Shown: positions 1 through 5,715 of the stretch, one piece after another
Position numbering within the stretch: the stretch's first letter is position 1
Layout: each line of letters begins with the position of its first letter
DNA from: Bacteroidota bacterium
Lineage (GTDB): Bacteria > Bacteroidota > Bacteroidia > Chitinophagales > LD1
Length of the DNA stretch: 5,715 bases
Direction of reading: 5' to 3'
NCBI GenBank assembly: GCA_028288545.1
Contig: JAQBNQ010000174.1
Coordinates: forward strand, 1 to 5,715
The notes under the pieces: model-generated
What the model was told of the DNA's origin: nothing
What the model saw: the letters and a program-made list of their open reading frames with translations, nothing else
Databases searched by the model: none
Made by a program: the position numbers and the translations under genes

Positions 1-1
1 C

Positions 2-664
2 TTTAGCAATTTTCATCCAATAGTTTATACCAGCGATACAGAAGCCTATCTGACTCTTGATTTTTCTCCAAACGGGCGGTTCCTCTATGGTAGCAATAAT
101 AATTACCTCGTTCAGTTTGATATCTTAAATGGAGATTCTGAGTTATTGATTAAATACAGTGATAGTCTCCCGTATTTTGGATTATCTGCTTTAATGCTGG
201 ACGGGAAAATCTATATGGCGGGATGGAGTGGAGATAATGAATATCTCTCCGTAATAGACAGTCCCGATTTAAAATATCCTGATTGCGCGTTTCATTTAAG
301 GTCAGTGTATATTCCTAATTCCATTCAACTCGGCCAACCACCTAATTTCCCCAATTACAATTTAGGTCCTTTAATTGGCAGTGGATGTGATACTATTTCA
401 GATATTAAACGACAGGTAATTGATGGTAAACAAATACGCATTGTGCCCAATCCGGCCAACGATTATTGCACTATACAACTGCAACGTCTGGAGGGTTTCT
501 ATACCGCTCAATTTGTAGATATAACAGGTAGAGTAATACTCTCCACCAAAATCACTAACTCAACAACACAAATACCAATTTCAAACTTACCCGCTGGCCT
601 GTATTTCGTAAAAATAAGTGATGCATCGCAACAAGTAGGCGTAGCCAAACTTATAAAACAATAA
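2..664 (+). CDS. T9SS type A sorting domain-containing protein, beta-propeller-like (5' partial)
   Basis: The reading frame is open from base 2 to the TAA at 662-664, giving 220 visible residues; the start lies outside the window. The TTG at 146 is an internal Leu codon, not a credible start, because the 48 upstream codons are clean coding sequence. Visible residues 18-42 (LDFSPNGRFLYGS, then YLVQFDI) resemble one blade of a WD40/YVTN-type beta-propeller. Residues 109-130 carry PPNFPNYNLGPLIGSGCDT, a linker I recall from Bacteroidota secreted proteins just before the sorting domain. Residues about 145-220 match a T9SS type A C-terminal domain: VPNPAND at the start, then DITGRV, then LPAGLYFVKI, and a short Lys-containing end. 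By family knowledge, such proteins cross the outer membrane through T9SS and have this domain removed while being released or anchored to the surface. Ligand or enzymatic function cannot be read from this part. The sorting domain is secure; the propeller assignment is moderate. Confidence 0.9.
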   Translation, partial: FSNFHPIVYTSDTEAYLTLDFSPNGRFLYGSNNNYLVQFDILNGDSELLIKYSDSLPYFGLSALMLDGKIYMAGWSGDNEYLSVIDSPDLKYPDCAFHLRSVYIPNSIQLGQPPNFPNYNLGPLIGSGCDTISDIKRQVIDGKQIRIVPNPANDYCTIQLQRLEGFYTAQFVDITGRVILSTKITNSTTQIPISNLPAGLYFVKISDASQQVGVAKLIKQ

Positions 665-769
665 AGGTCACAATTCAAAAAACATTTCCGTTCACGAGGA
701 GTCTTTTTGCCCGGCTCAGTTAGTAAGCGCTGCAACTAATTCTGTGTGGTGAGCATCTTTCTTTCTAAT

Positions 770-1534
770 ATGAAATTTTTCCTCTTTTTATTGTTGCTTA
801 TTGAAAGCGGCCATGCTTATGGACAAAAGATGAGTTTTGCGTTGCCCTCATATCCTGATTCATCTAAAATCGAAGGGTACTCCAGAGAGAAAGTTAAAAA
901 TAAGGGTTACTACGGAGGCTTTGATTTAGGCTATCTTTTTGGAATTTGGTCAAATGGAATTACATACCAGCCAGCAGAAGATCGTTTAAATCATTTTAGT
1001 AATAACCGAATTAAATATGGGGAAAAGTACAATCTGAAATTATTTAAGCTAAGTACTTCTCATGGTTATCTGTTCAATCCGAATTTTTTTTTAGGTGCAG
1101 GCGGTCAGGTTGATATGTACCGTTCCAGGGATAATTCATTCAGTGCCTATCATTACGGTTTTATGATTCCTGTTTTCGCCGATTTCAGATATACGGCTAT
1201 TAAAAACCGATTTTCTCCAATAGTAAGGCAGCAAATAGGATATACTTTTTATGTGGTTCCCCTAAAAGAGATGCAGTATGCTAAAGCGCCCCTTGGAGGT
1301 CCGCTAATGGAAACCAGTTTGGGTGCAAGAGTTTACATTTCAAGTAAAGCTTCGTTTATACTAATGGTGGGCTACAGATTCCAGGATATTACGCAACATG
1401 CTATTACATTAACTTACCTTAATCCGGTGAAGTATTCTTATCCATATAGAGGTGGTGATGTTTATGATACCATTCCGCCACCTTTGCATAATTTCCTTCA
1501 TTATATTACGATAACCGGTGGCTTTAGTTTTTAA
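770..1534 (+). CDS. Predicted outer-membrane beta-barrel protein (hypothetical)
   Basis: A 254-residue protein. I chose the ATG at 770 over the in-frame GTG at 746 because it places a classical signal peptide at the N-terminus: MKFF, then a Leu-rich core, then AYG before Gln19, a plausible signal peptidase I site. There is no lipobox Cys. The mature part lacks long hydrophobic helices and has alternating, aromatic- and Gly-rich segments typical of beta-strands (YYGGFDLGYLFGIW near 47-60, FFLGAGGQVDMYRSR near 106-120, PVFADFRY near 134-141, SLGARVYI near 173-180, FILMVGYRFQ near 186-195). It ends in ITITGGFSF; a terminal Phe is a common outer-membrane insertion signal. The PVFADFRY segment resembles Bacteroidota outer-membrane barrel families. 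The size would suit a barrel of about 8-10 strands. No enzymatic motif is visible. It follows the T9SS cargo gene after about 105 nt, with no clear ribosome binding site, as is usual in this phylum. Substrate or role is unknown. Confidence 0.75.
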   Translation: MKFFLFLLLLIESGHAYGQKMSFALPSYPDSSKIEGYSREKVKNKGYYGGFDLGYLFGIWSNGITYQPAEDRLNHFSNNRIKYGEKYNLKLFKLSTSHGYLFNPNFFLGAGGQVDMYRSRDNSFSAYHYGFMIPVFADFRYTAIKNRFSPIVRQQIGYTFYVVPLKEMQYAKAPLGGPLMETSLGARVYISSKASFILMVGYRFQDITQHAITLTYLNPVKYSYPYRGGDVYDTIPPPLHNFLHYITITGGFSF

Positions 1535-1698
1535 CCCTCATTTCCCACCCCGAGGATAAACTTCCACAACTATTTGCTGCACAGATATGTTTATCTGCCT
1601 GTAAGCCTTCTCTTTAGCCGGTATTTACCGGTTCAACCCTTGGCGCATTTTTTGAATTTCCTGAAAGGGAATTACTTTTTTAACCTAAAGCTGCAACA
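1535..1698. other. Intergenic region with three short inverted repeats
   Basis: This 164-nt gap shows no coding potential but contains three small inverted repeats in succession. The first is CAGATA-TGTT-TATCTG at 1582-1597, a perfect 6-bp stem with a 4-nt loop. The second is CCGGTA-TT-TACCGG at 1618-1631. The third is at 1655-1673, a 7-bp stem (AATTTCC against GGGAATT, one G-T pair) with loop TGAAA, followed by TACTTTTTT. The third has the shape of a weak intrinsic terminator. It could end the barrel-protein transcript or sit in the leader of the TSP3 gene, whose ATG is 25 nt further on. No promoter close to the Bacteroidota consensus TAnnTTTG stands out. Function is inferred only from base-pairing. 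Confidence 0.35.
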
Positions 1699-2514
1699 AT
1701 GAAAACCATAATAAAATATGCATTACATCTGCTTATTCTTCTGCCTTTTATGGCCGGGGCACAGCATGTTCCTACTTCTTACGATTCGGATGGAGATGGA
1801 ATTCCTGACTCGGTTGATAAATGCGTGTTGGTAAAAGGCACCGCCGAATTTAAAGGTTGCCCTTACGCTGTAAAGATTACAGCCGATGACCGCGATGGCG
1901 ATGGAATTGCCGATGCAACTGATAAATGTCCCGACCTGTTTGGAACTAAAGCAAACAGCGGCTGCCCAACATTGCCAACGGACATGACCACCAACTCTAC
2001 CGAGAAGAACCCGGTTGATCCAAGTGGTCAGGCTACTTTTTTTACCACCACATCCAGCAGCGACCTGGCTGAACGAAAAGATTTTAAAGTGCAGTTGTTA
2101 ACCATATTGGAATCATCTGGAACATTGTTTTCAAATTTTAAGTCGGGCGCTGATAAAAATGATGCGCAAAAATTTGCCAGTAAAGTTTGTATAAACGGGG
2201 CAAAAGAATGTTATATCAAAAACGGCGATAAAACTTTCTTCTACGCCTCTTACGGAAGTTTTGAAAACGGTGCTGATGCATCGGCTAAAAGCGCTGCCTT
2301 AAAGGTAAAATTGTTGGGTGCGCTTGGCGAAAACGAGTGGCAGTATGGTGCGGTTTCAAGCGGATATGTAGAAGAATATAAAGCCTCTAAAAGAGCAGCC
2401 AACGGCGATTGTATAGGTAGTATTACTACATACGTACAAAAGGAAGGCAACCTTTACAATGTTTATTTAACCGTAGAAGGCAAAAACAGTTGCACCATTT
2501 TGACCAAACAATAA
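1699..2514 (+). CDS. Secreted protein with two thrombospondin type 3 repeats and an unassigned C-terminal domain
   Basis: A 271-residue protein beginning at an ATG followed directly by a signal peptide: MKTIIKYALH, hydrophobic LLILLPFMAG, probable cleavage near Ala21. There is no lipobox Cys, so it is probably soluble in the periplasm or exported. Residues 29-55 and 64-90 are two TSP3 repeats of the same length, 35 residues apart: DSDGDGIPD...DKC...GC and DRDGDGIAD...DKC...GC. By family knowledge, these Asp-rich loops bind calcium and each Cys pair (42/54, 77/89) can form a disulfide. In Bacteroidota such repeats often precede an OmpA-like peptidoglycan-binding domain, but no OmpA motif is present. 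Instead, a Thr/Ser/Pro linker (about 91-121) leads to a domain of about 150 residues that I do not recognise, with Cys164, 171, 238 and 265. The last part (SITTYVQKEGNLYNVYLTVEGKNSC) looks like beta-hairpins. The gene is followed by a probable terminator and has no obvious operon partner. Role unknown. Confidence 0.88.
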   Translation: MKTIIKYALHLLILLPFMAGAQHVPTSYDSDGDGIPDSVDKCVLVKGTAEFKGCPYAVKITADDRDGDGIADATDKCPDLFGTKANSGCPTLPTDMTTNSTEKNPVDPSGQATFFTTTSSSDLAERKDFKVQLLTILESSGTLFSNFKSGADKNDAQKFASKVCINGAKECYIKNGDKTFFYASYGSFENGADASAKSAALKVKLLGALGENEWQYGAVSSGYVEEYKASKRAANGDCIGSITTYVQKEGNLYNVYLTVEGKNSCTILTKQ

Positions 2515-2541
2515 CTTGCCTGTAAAGATTTTGTGAACGAA

Positions 2542-2571
2542 ATAAGTGGGGCGCAATAGCGGCCCATTTAT
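2542..2571. terminator. Probable bidirectional intrinsic terminator between convergent genes
   Basis: An inverted repeat lies between the TAA of the TSP3 gene (2514) and the stop of the minus-strand DUF983 gene (2582). The inner part is TGGG-G-CGC-AATA-GCG-G-CCCA at 2547-2566: 4 bp, one G/G mismatch, 3 bp, and a 4-nt loop. The stem extends outward by five A-T or G-T pairs (ATAAG with TTTAT), giving an A-rich left flank and a T-rich right flank, followed by TATTTT. Read on either strand, the stem is followed by a U-rich tract, the usual form of a terminator shared by convergent genes. Its position exactly between the two stops supports this. Confidence 0.7.
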
Positions 2572-2581
2572 ATTTTAAATA

Positions 2582-2941
2582 CTACCGCTCATGTGCCATC
2601 CACAACCACAAAATACGCGAGAAGCGAAAAAATAAAGGGCAGAAAAGGAACAGGAGCAAACCATTTATTAAAACGTACTTATAGTTGAGGGTATTCATAA
2701 ACCCGAACATAAGCGTTGAAATGAGGAACGTTACACCGCTAAATGCAACGGTAATACCATAGGCCACATAAGTTGCCCCCCAGTAAAAACCTATTTCAGG
2801 AATAAAATCGAGGTGGCAATGGCTGCACTCCTTATTTGTAGAGAGCATTTTATTAAGGTTATAAGGGTTGGAAGACTGAAAAACGCGTCCTACACCGCAT
2901 CTTGGGCATTTACCCGTAAAAACATTTATCCATTGGCTCAT
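2582..2941 (-). CDS. DUF983 family zinc-ribbon membrane protein
   Basis: A 119-residue protein reading from the ATG (CAT on the plus strand at 2939-2941) to TAG at 2584-2582. The frame stays open further upstream to 3178, but that extension runs antisense through the MgtC gene and has no family features, so MSQWINVFTGKCPRCG is the sensible start. It opens with a zinc-ribbon pair, CPRC at 12-15 and CSHC at 39-42, followed by the conserved DUF983 segment DFIPEIGFYWGATYVAYG (45-62). Two hydrophobic segments follow, about 58-80 and 89-105, and then a basic/aromatic tail RFSRILWLWMAHER. DUF983 proteins are small inner-membrane proteins of undetermined biochemical function, common in Bacteroidota and Alphaproteobacteria. 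The gene stands alone on its strand, convergent with the TSP3 gene and divergent from MgtC across 87 nt (2942-3028), which must hold the promoters of both. Family assignment is firm; function is unknown. Confidence 0.9.
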   Translation of the reverse strand: MSQWINVFTGKCPRCGVGRVFQSSNPYNLNKMLSTNKECSHCHLDFIPEIGFYWGATYVAYGITVAFSGVTFLISTLMFGFMNTLNYKYVLINGLLLFLFCPLFFRFSRILWLWMAHER

Positions 2942-3028
2942 TGCGCCGCGAATGTATTGCTTATTAAAATAGTATCCGGTGAGATAAATCAGTAATGTTG
3001 GATTCGCAACTCTTTTTAACTTTATAAC

Positions 3029-3661
3029 ATGGAACCTGACCTTATTATCCGCCTTGCAGTATCCCTTGTGTTTGGGGCGGTTATCGGTTTTGAGAGGGAA
3101 TACCGCAGTAAGGCGGCTGGTTTTAGAACCATTACCATCATTACAATAGGCGCTACACTTTTCACTATCCTTTCTCAAAAACTGGGTATTCCGCCTAACC
3201 AGGATAGAATTGCTTCCAACATTATTACAGGTATCGGCTTTATAGGTGCAGGGGTAATATTTAAAGACAATTATTCGGTTTCGGGTTTAACCACCGCAGC
3301 TACTATTTGGATTGCTGCCGCTATTGGAATGGCCATTGGAGTAGGAGAGTTTATTCTGGCCGGGGCTACCCTTGTTTTATCCATGATTGTGTTAGGAATA
3401 TTTGAAAAGGTGCAAAACTGGATTGATGCATTGCATCGCGAACAGTTGTTCAGGATAAATTATCACCTGGATTATGAGAAAGTAAAAACGGAGGTTGAAA
3501 AGCAAATTGTTTCGTTTAAAATAGGCTATAAGGTGGTTAAATGCCAGCGGGGAAGCGAGGATATAACTTTTTACTATAACCTTTCCGGAAGCCAGAAGCA
3601 ATTGGAACAATTTACGGCCTATCTGTTGTCGTACCGCGATGTAAAATCTTTCGAAGAATAA
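3029..3661 (+). CDS. MgtC/SapB family inner-membrane protein
   Basis: A 210-residue protein starting at ATG 3029. The N-terminal half carries the MgtC signature in order: GAVIGFEREYRSKAAGFRT (16-34), the TIGA segment (39-42), QDRIASNIITGIGFIGAGVIFK (58-79, the most diagnostic motif) and SGLTTAATIWIAAAIGMAIG (85-104). Hydrophobic segments at about 5-21, 35-51, 62-78, 88-104 and 107-124 give roughly five transmembrane helices. Residues about 128-210 form a soluble cytoplasmic domain of the kind found in longer MgtC relatives (RINYHLDYEKVKTEVEKQI, ending in DVKSFEE). In enterobacteria MgtC is linked to survival at low magnesium and to control of F-ATPase and phosphate uptake; most homologues elsewhere are of unproven function, so I give no gene symbol. 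The gene lies 38 nt upstream of the L,D-transpeptidase gene on the same strand, which suggests cotranscription. No riboswitch-like leader fits in the short 87-nt upstream gap. Confidence 0.93.
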   Translation: MEPDLIIRLAVSLVFGAVIGFEREYRSKAAGFRTITIITIGATLFTILSQKLGIPPNQDRIASNIITGIGFIGAGVIFKDNYSVSGLTTAATIWIAAAIGMAIGVGEFILAGATLVLSMIVLGIFEKVQNWIDALHREQLFRINYHLDYEKVKTEVEKQIVSFKIGYKVVKCQRGSEDITFYYNLSGSQKQLEQFTAYLLSYRDVKSFEE

Positions 3662-3699
3662 ATCCTTATATTTCTACTATTCAATGATGAACCCATAAT

Positions 3700-5340
3700 A
3701 TGCCCAAAAAAATTAATTCTAAAGTTACGGTTGCTATTTTAATTGTTGCGCTGCTTGTTGGGCTGGAGCTGATATTTCACAGGCCTTTTTTCGGTTCGGC
3801 CAAGGATAAGATTTATGAATTGCTGCACCAAAAAAACACCAAAGTAACTGTTAAGGATGCTTCAGAAAAAATTACCAGCCGCGATTTTTTGAAGAAGTAC
3901 TTTGATGTGTTCGGTTACAAACAAACCTTTAGCGACTCAACCCATGAAAATGATAAGTACCGGGATATGCTTATCCAGATGCTTAACCAGGCCGATAGTT
4001 TAGGGCTGGATAGAAAAGATTATCACCAGGATTACATCGCCCGGTATGATTCGCTTTCGCACTTACCTCATTTTGATTACGCACAGTACGAGAGCGAGAA
4101 CGAGTTGATCTTTACCGATGCGGCGCTTTCGTTTTTGTATCACGTTGCTTATGGCAAAGAGATAAATACCGAGTTTAACGGGGTGAATTATAACATTGAC
4201 TCTGCCAGGATATTGCGGACATTTAGCGACTTGCTTACACACCGGAACTGGCGCAAAACGCTGGATAGTCTGGAGCCGCGTATTAACCAATACGTTACGC
4301 TTAAAAGTGAGTTGAACCGCATGGGCACTTACCTTAAAATTGCTGTTGAAATAGATACCATGTCCGCTTCAGCCGCCGGAGCAGGAAAAGTAACTGCGGT
4401 AAGAAAGTTAAGAGCATATGGCTTTGTGCCGGACGAAGTAAATAATGACTCCGTTACTGAAGCGGTGATGAAAGCCGCCGTAAAGGGCTTTCAGAAGATG
4501 ATGAGTGTAGATACTACCGGTAAGCTGGACGATAAAACATTAACCTTCCTGAATTTTCCGATTGCAAGAAGGGTGAGGCAGATAAAGGAGAGTTTAAACT
4601 ATTGGCGCTGGACCGGCAGGTTGAAAGAACGGGAGTTTGTAATGGTAAACATTCCTGCTGCGCGGTTACAAATTATAAAAAGCGATTCAACAAAAGATAT
4701 AAGCATGAAGGTGATAGTTGGAAAGCTATCGACAAAAACTCCTTCGTTTACAGCTTATATCACCAAAGTAATTGCCTATCCGTATTGGACAGTTCCTTTT
4801 AGCATTGCCACAAAAGAAATGCTGCCTAAAATAAGGAAGCGGTTGAGCTACCTGGAGGATAATAATCTGCAGGTCATTAATGGTAAGGGCGAGGTTATTG
4901 ACCCCCAAACCGTGGGCTGGACAAGATTTTCGGAACACTATTTCCCCTACACAATCCGCCAGGGAACCGGTTGCGATAACTCCTTGGGTGTTTTAAAATT
5001 CGACCTTAATTCGCCATTTAGCATTTACCTGCACGATACGGATGCCAGGGGATTGTTCTCTAAAAAAGACCGTTTTTTAAGTCACGGTTGTGTGCGGTTA
5101 GAAAAACCAATGGTGCTGGCTGAATATGTTTTGAAGGAAGGATTGGATACCGCCCAGGTTACAAAACTGGAAGCTTGTATGAGGGACCAAAAGCAATCAG
5201 AGTTTAAGCTAAAGAGACGATTACCTGTACTTATCCTATACATGACCGCCGATGTTGATGAGAACGGCAATCTGAAATTCTATAATGATGTTTATGGAGT
5301 TGAAGAAAAGAAGGTGGAGGAGAAGAAGGTGGTTAGTTAA
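3700..5340 (+). CDS. L,D-transpeptidase, YcbB/LdtD-like, with scaffold, peptidoglycan-binding and YkuD domains
   Basis: A 546-residue enzyme expected to form 3-3 cross-links between peptidoglycan stem peptides, or to attach proteins to them, in the periplasm. An N-terminal membrane anchor or uncleaved signal (residues 9-26) is followed by an L,D-transpeptidase scaffold region (about 60-225; landmarks QADSLGLDRKDYH at 97-109 and LSFLYHVAYGKEIN at 143-156). A PG_binding_1-like domain follows (about 233-288; VKGFQKMMSVDTTGKLDDKTL). The YkuD catalytic domain spans about 311-500. It contains YPYWTVPFSIATKEMLPK (360-377), IYLHDT with His445, and the active-site motif SHGCVR at 461-466 with nucleophile Cys464; the spacing from His445 to Ser461 fits the family. 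Length and domain order match YcbB-like enzymes. Oddities are Cys425 in GTGCDNSLG, where I recall Pro in relatives (PGPxN), and an acidic/basic tail with EEKKV twice. The gene probably shares a transcript with the MgtC gene upstream; TATATTTC at 3667-3674 is only a weak internal promoter candidate. Confidence 0.95.
   Translation: MPKKINSKVTVAILIVALLVGLELIFHRPFFGSAKDKIYELLHQKNTKVTVKDASEKITSRDFLKKYFDVFGYKQTFSDSTHENDKYRDMLIQMLNQADSLGLDRKDYHQDYIARYDSLSHLPHFDYAQYESENELIFTDAALSFLYHVAYGKEINTEFNGVNYNIDSARILRTFSDLLTHRNWRKTLDSLEPRINQYVTLKSELNRMGTYLKIAVEIDTMSASAAGAGKVTAVRKLRAYGFVPDEVNNDSVTEAVMKAAVKGFQKMMSVDTTGKLDDKTLTFLNFPIARRVRQIKESLNYWRWTGRLKEREFVMVNIPAARLQIIKSDSTKDISMKVIVGKLSTKTPSFTAYITKVIAYPYWTVPFSIATKEMLPKIRKRLSYLEDNNLQVINGKGEVIDPQTVGWTRFSEHYFPYTIRQGTGCDNSLGVLKFDLNSPFSIYLHDTDARGLFSKKDRFLSHGCVRLEKPMVLAEYVLKEGLDTAQVTKLEACMRDQKQSEFKLKRRLPVLILYMTADVDENGNLKFYNDVYGVEEKKVEEKKVVS
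5302..5331 (+). repeat. 15-bp tandem duplication at the 3' end of the transpeptidase gene
   Basis: GAAGAAAAGAAGGTG (5302-5316) is followed directly by GAGGAGAAGAAGGTG (5317-5331). The copies differ at two third-codon positions and both encode EEKKV. The repeat sits in the disordered-looking C-terminal tail beyond the YkuD domain, so copy number probably does not affect catalysis. It is a typical slippage-prone purine tract. Confidence 0.7.
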
Positions 5341-5344
5341 TGCA

Positions 5345-5399
5345 AATGTGATAATGTGATAATGAGAGAATCTGCCATCAGGCAAGCAGGTGTGATAAT
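5345..5399. repeat. Intergenic repeat with three copies of TGTGATAAT
   Basis: The gap between the transpeptidase stop (5340) and the next ATG (5406) contains TGTGATAAT at 5347-5355, 5355-5363 and 5391-5399. The first two copies overlap by one base, so the unit AATGTGAT is tandem (5345-5360, with a partial third AATG). Between the second and third copies lies a small hairpin, TGCC-ATCA-GGCA (5373-5384). Low-complexity GTGATAAT strings between genes resemble dispersed intergenic repeats that I recall from Sphingobacteriaceae genomes; that link is from memory and unverified. Confidence 0.6.
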
Positions 5400-5405
5400 T
5401 GAACG

Positions 5406-5715
5406 ATGGAAAGAAAATTAATAGGGAGTCGTTCGCTGAGTTTTATAATAACCTTAACAATGTTTTTGGTCATTTTTTTGGGTCTTGCGGTCCTAATTAT
5501 AGGAATTTCTGTTACCGAAAAATGGCGAGACCATCAGCTAAATGGGTTGGCTATAGCGGTTGTTGCAATTTTAGCAGTTATGGGATACGGGGTTTGGTGG
5601 GCACTCAATACACCGATAGTTTACTTCGACGATAATTTTTTGTACAAAAAAAATGGAAAGGAGGAGTATTCTATTTCTTACTCAAGGATAGAAAAATTTT
5701 CAGTACACTCAACCC
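5406..5715 (+). CDS. Two-TM membrane protein with possible PH-like domain (3' partial)
   Basis: From the ATG at 5406 (MERKLIGSRS) the frame is open for 103 codons to the window end, so the gene is truncated on the right. Two hydrophobic segments are clear: about residues 11-35 (LSFIITLTMFLVIFLGLAVLI and on) and about 46-66 (LAIAVVAILAVMGYGVWW), separated by a short charged loop (TEKWRDHQ). After these comes NTPIVYFDDNFLYKKNGKEEYSISYSRIEKFSV, whose strand-turn-strand pattern resembles the start of a bacterial PH-like domain in small membrane proteins with two N-terminal helices. A competing frame starting at 5399 yields a Cys/Asn/Arg-rich sequence without structure and stops at 5635, so it is a shadow of this gene. 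No ribosome binding site is visible. The membrane topology is well supported; the PH-like suggestion is tentative because the diagnostic part is cut off. Confidence 0.75.
   Translation, partial: MERKLIGSRSLSFIITLTMFLVIFLGLAVLIIGISVTEKWRDHQLNGLAIAVVAILAVMGYGVWWALNTPIVYFDDNFLYKKNGKEEYSISYSRIEKFSVHST

Noticed and set aside
676..709. CAAAAA / TTTTTG inverted repeat after the T9SS cargo gene as a terminator
   Set aside because: The only pairing is an A-T stem with a large internal loop and a 3-bp inner stem; there is no GC-rich stem, so it is too weak to call.
714..754. Nested GCTCA/TGAGC and TTAGT/ACTAA complementary segments upstream of the barrel gene
   Set aside because: Stems are only 5 bp with a 10-nt asymmetric bulge; this is within chance expectation.
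746..769. GTG start for the barrel protein, adding MVSIFLSN
   Set aside because: The ATG at 770 starts a standard signal peptide directly; the extension would put extra residues before it and has no ribosome binding site support.
1596..2525. 9-mer TGCCTGTAA occurring at 1596-1604 and 2517-2525, on either side of the TSP3 gene
   Set aside because: A single 9-bp match with no extension or flanking structure is not evidence of an insertion or attachment site.
2997..3024. Possible promoter for the MgtC gene (GTTG at 2997-3000, TAACTTTA at 3017-3024, compared with TTTG / TAnnTTTG)
   Set aside because: Each box has a mismatch, spacing is short at 16 nt, and the implied transcription start would fall at or inside the start codon. 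AT-rich sequence gives such matches often.
2942..3178. N-terminal extension of the DUF983 frame on the minus strand (79 extra residues)
   Set aside because: It runs antisense through the start of the MgtC gene, lacks family features, and the protein from ATG 2941 already begins at the expected DUF983 N-terminus.
3392..4938. Several minus-strand frames of 70-75 codons across the MgtC and transpeptidase genes
   Set aside because: They are antisense to two genes with strong family motifs and show no recognisable domains or start signals.
5399..5635. 78-residue frame on the plus strand
   Set aside because: Its composition is implausible, and it overlaps the better frame at 5406 that encodes two clear transmembrane helices and stays open to the window end.

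Overview
The window looks like a chromosomal segment of a Bacteroidota bacterium. The first gene ends in a type IX secretion (T9SS) type A sorting domain, a hallmark of that phylum. The other genes (zinc-ribbon DUF983 protein, Bacteroidota-style outer-membrane barrel, TSP3-repeat protein, YcbB-like L,D-transpeptidase) fit, as do the AT-leaning composition and the lack of clear Shine-Dalgarno sequences. Sphingobacteriales or Chitinophagales is my best guess; the sequence alone does not settle the family.

Layout: (1) 2-664, +, the 3' part of a secreted beta-propeller-like protein with a T9SS sorting domain. (2) 770-1534, +, a signal-peptide protein predicted to be an outer-membrane beta-barrel. 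(3) 1535-1698, a 164-nt gap with three short inverted repeats. (4) 1699-2514, +, a secreted protein with two TSP3 calcium-binding repeats and an unrecognised cysteine-containing C-terminal domain. (5) 2542-2571, a hairpin that looks like a shared bidirectional terminator. (6) 2582-2941, -, a DUF983 membrane protein. (7) 3029-3661, +, an MgtC/SapB family membrane protein, divergent from DUF983 across 87 nt. (8) 3700-5340, +, a YcbB/LdtD-like L,D-transpeptidase 38 nt downstream, probably cotranscribed. (9) 5345-5399, an intergenic repeat with three copies of TGTGATAAT. (10) 5406-5715, +, the 5' part of a two-TM protein, cut by the window end.

Almost everything here concerns the cell envelope: secreted or surface proteins on the left, inner-membrane and peptidoglycan functions on the right. 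I see no mobile element, phage gene, CRISPR array, tRNA, rRNA or defence system, and no convincing evidence of a new multi-gene system. The points most worth a second look are the unassigned C-terminal domain of the TSP3 protein, the intergenic repeat after the transpeptidase gene, the terminator between the convergent genes, the structured gap before the TSP3 gene, and the variant active-site neighbourhood of the transpeptidase.
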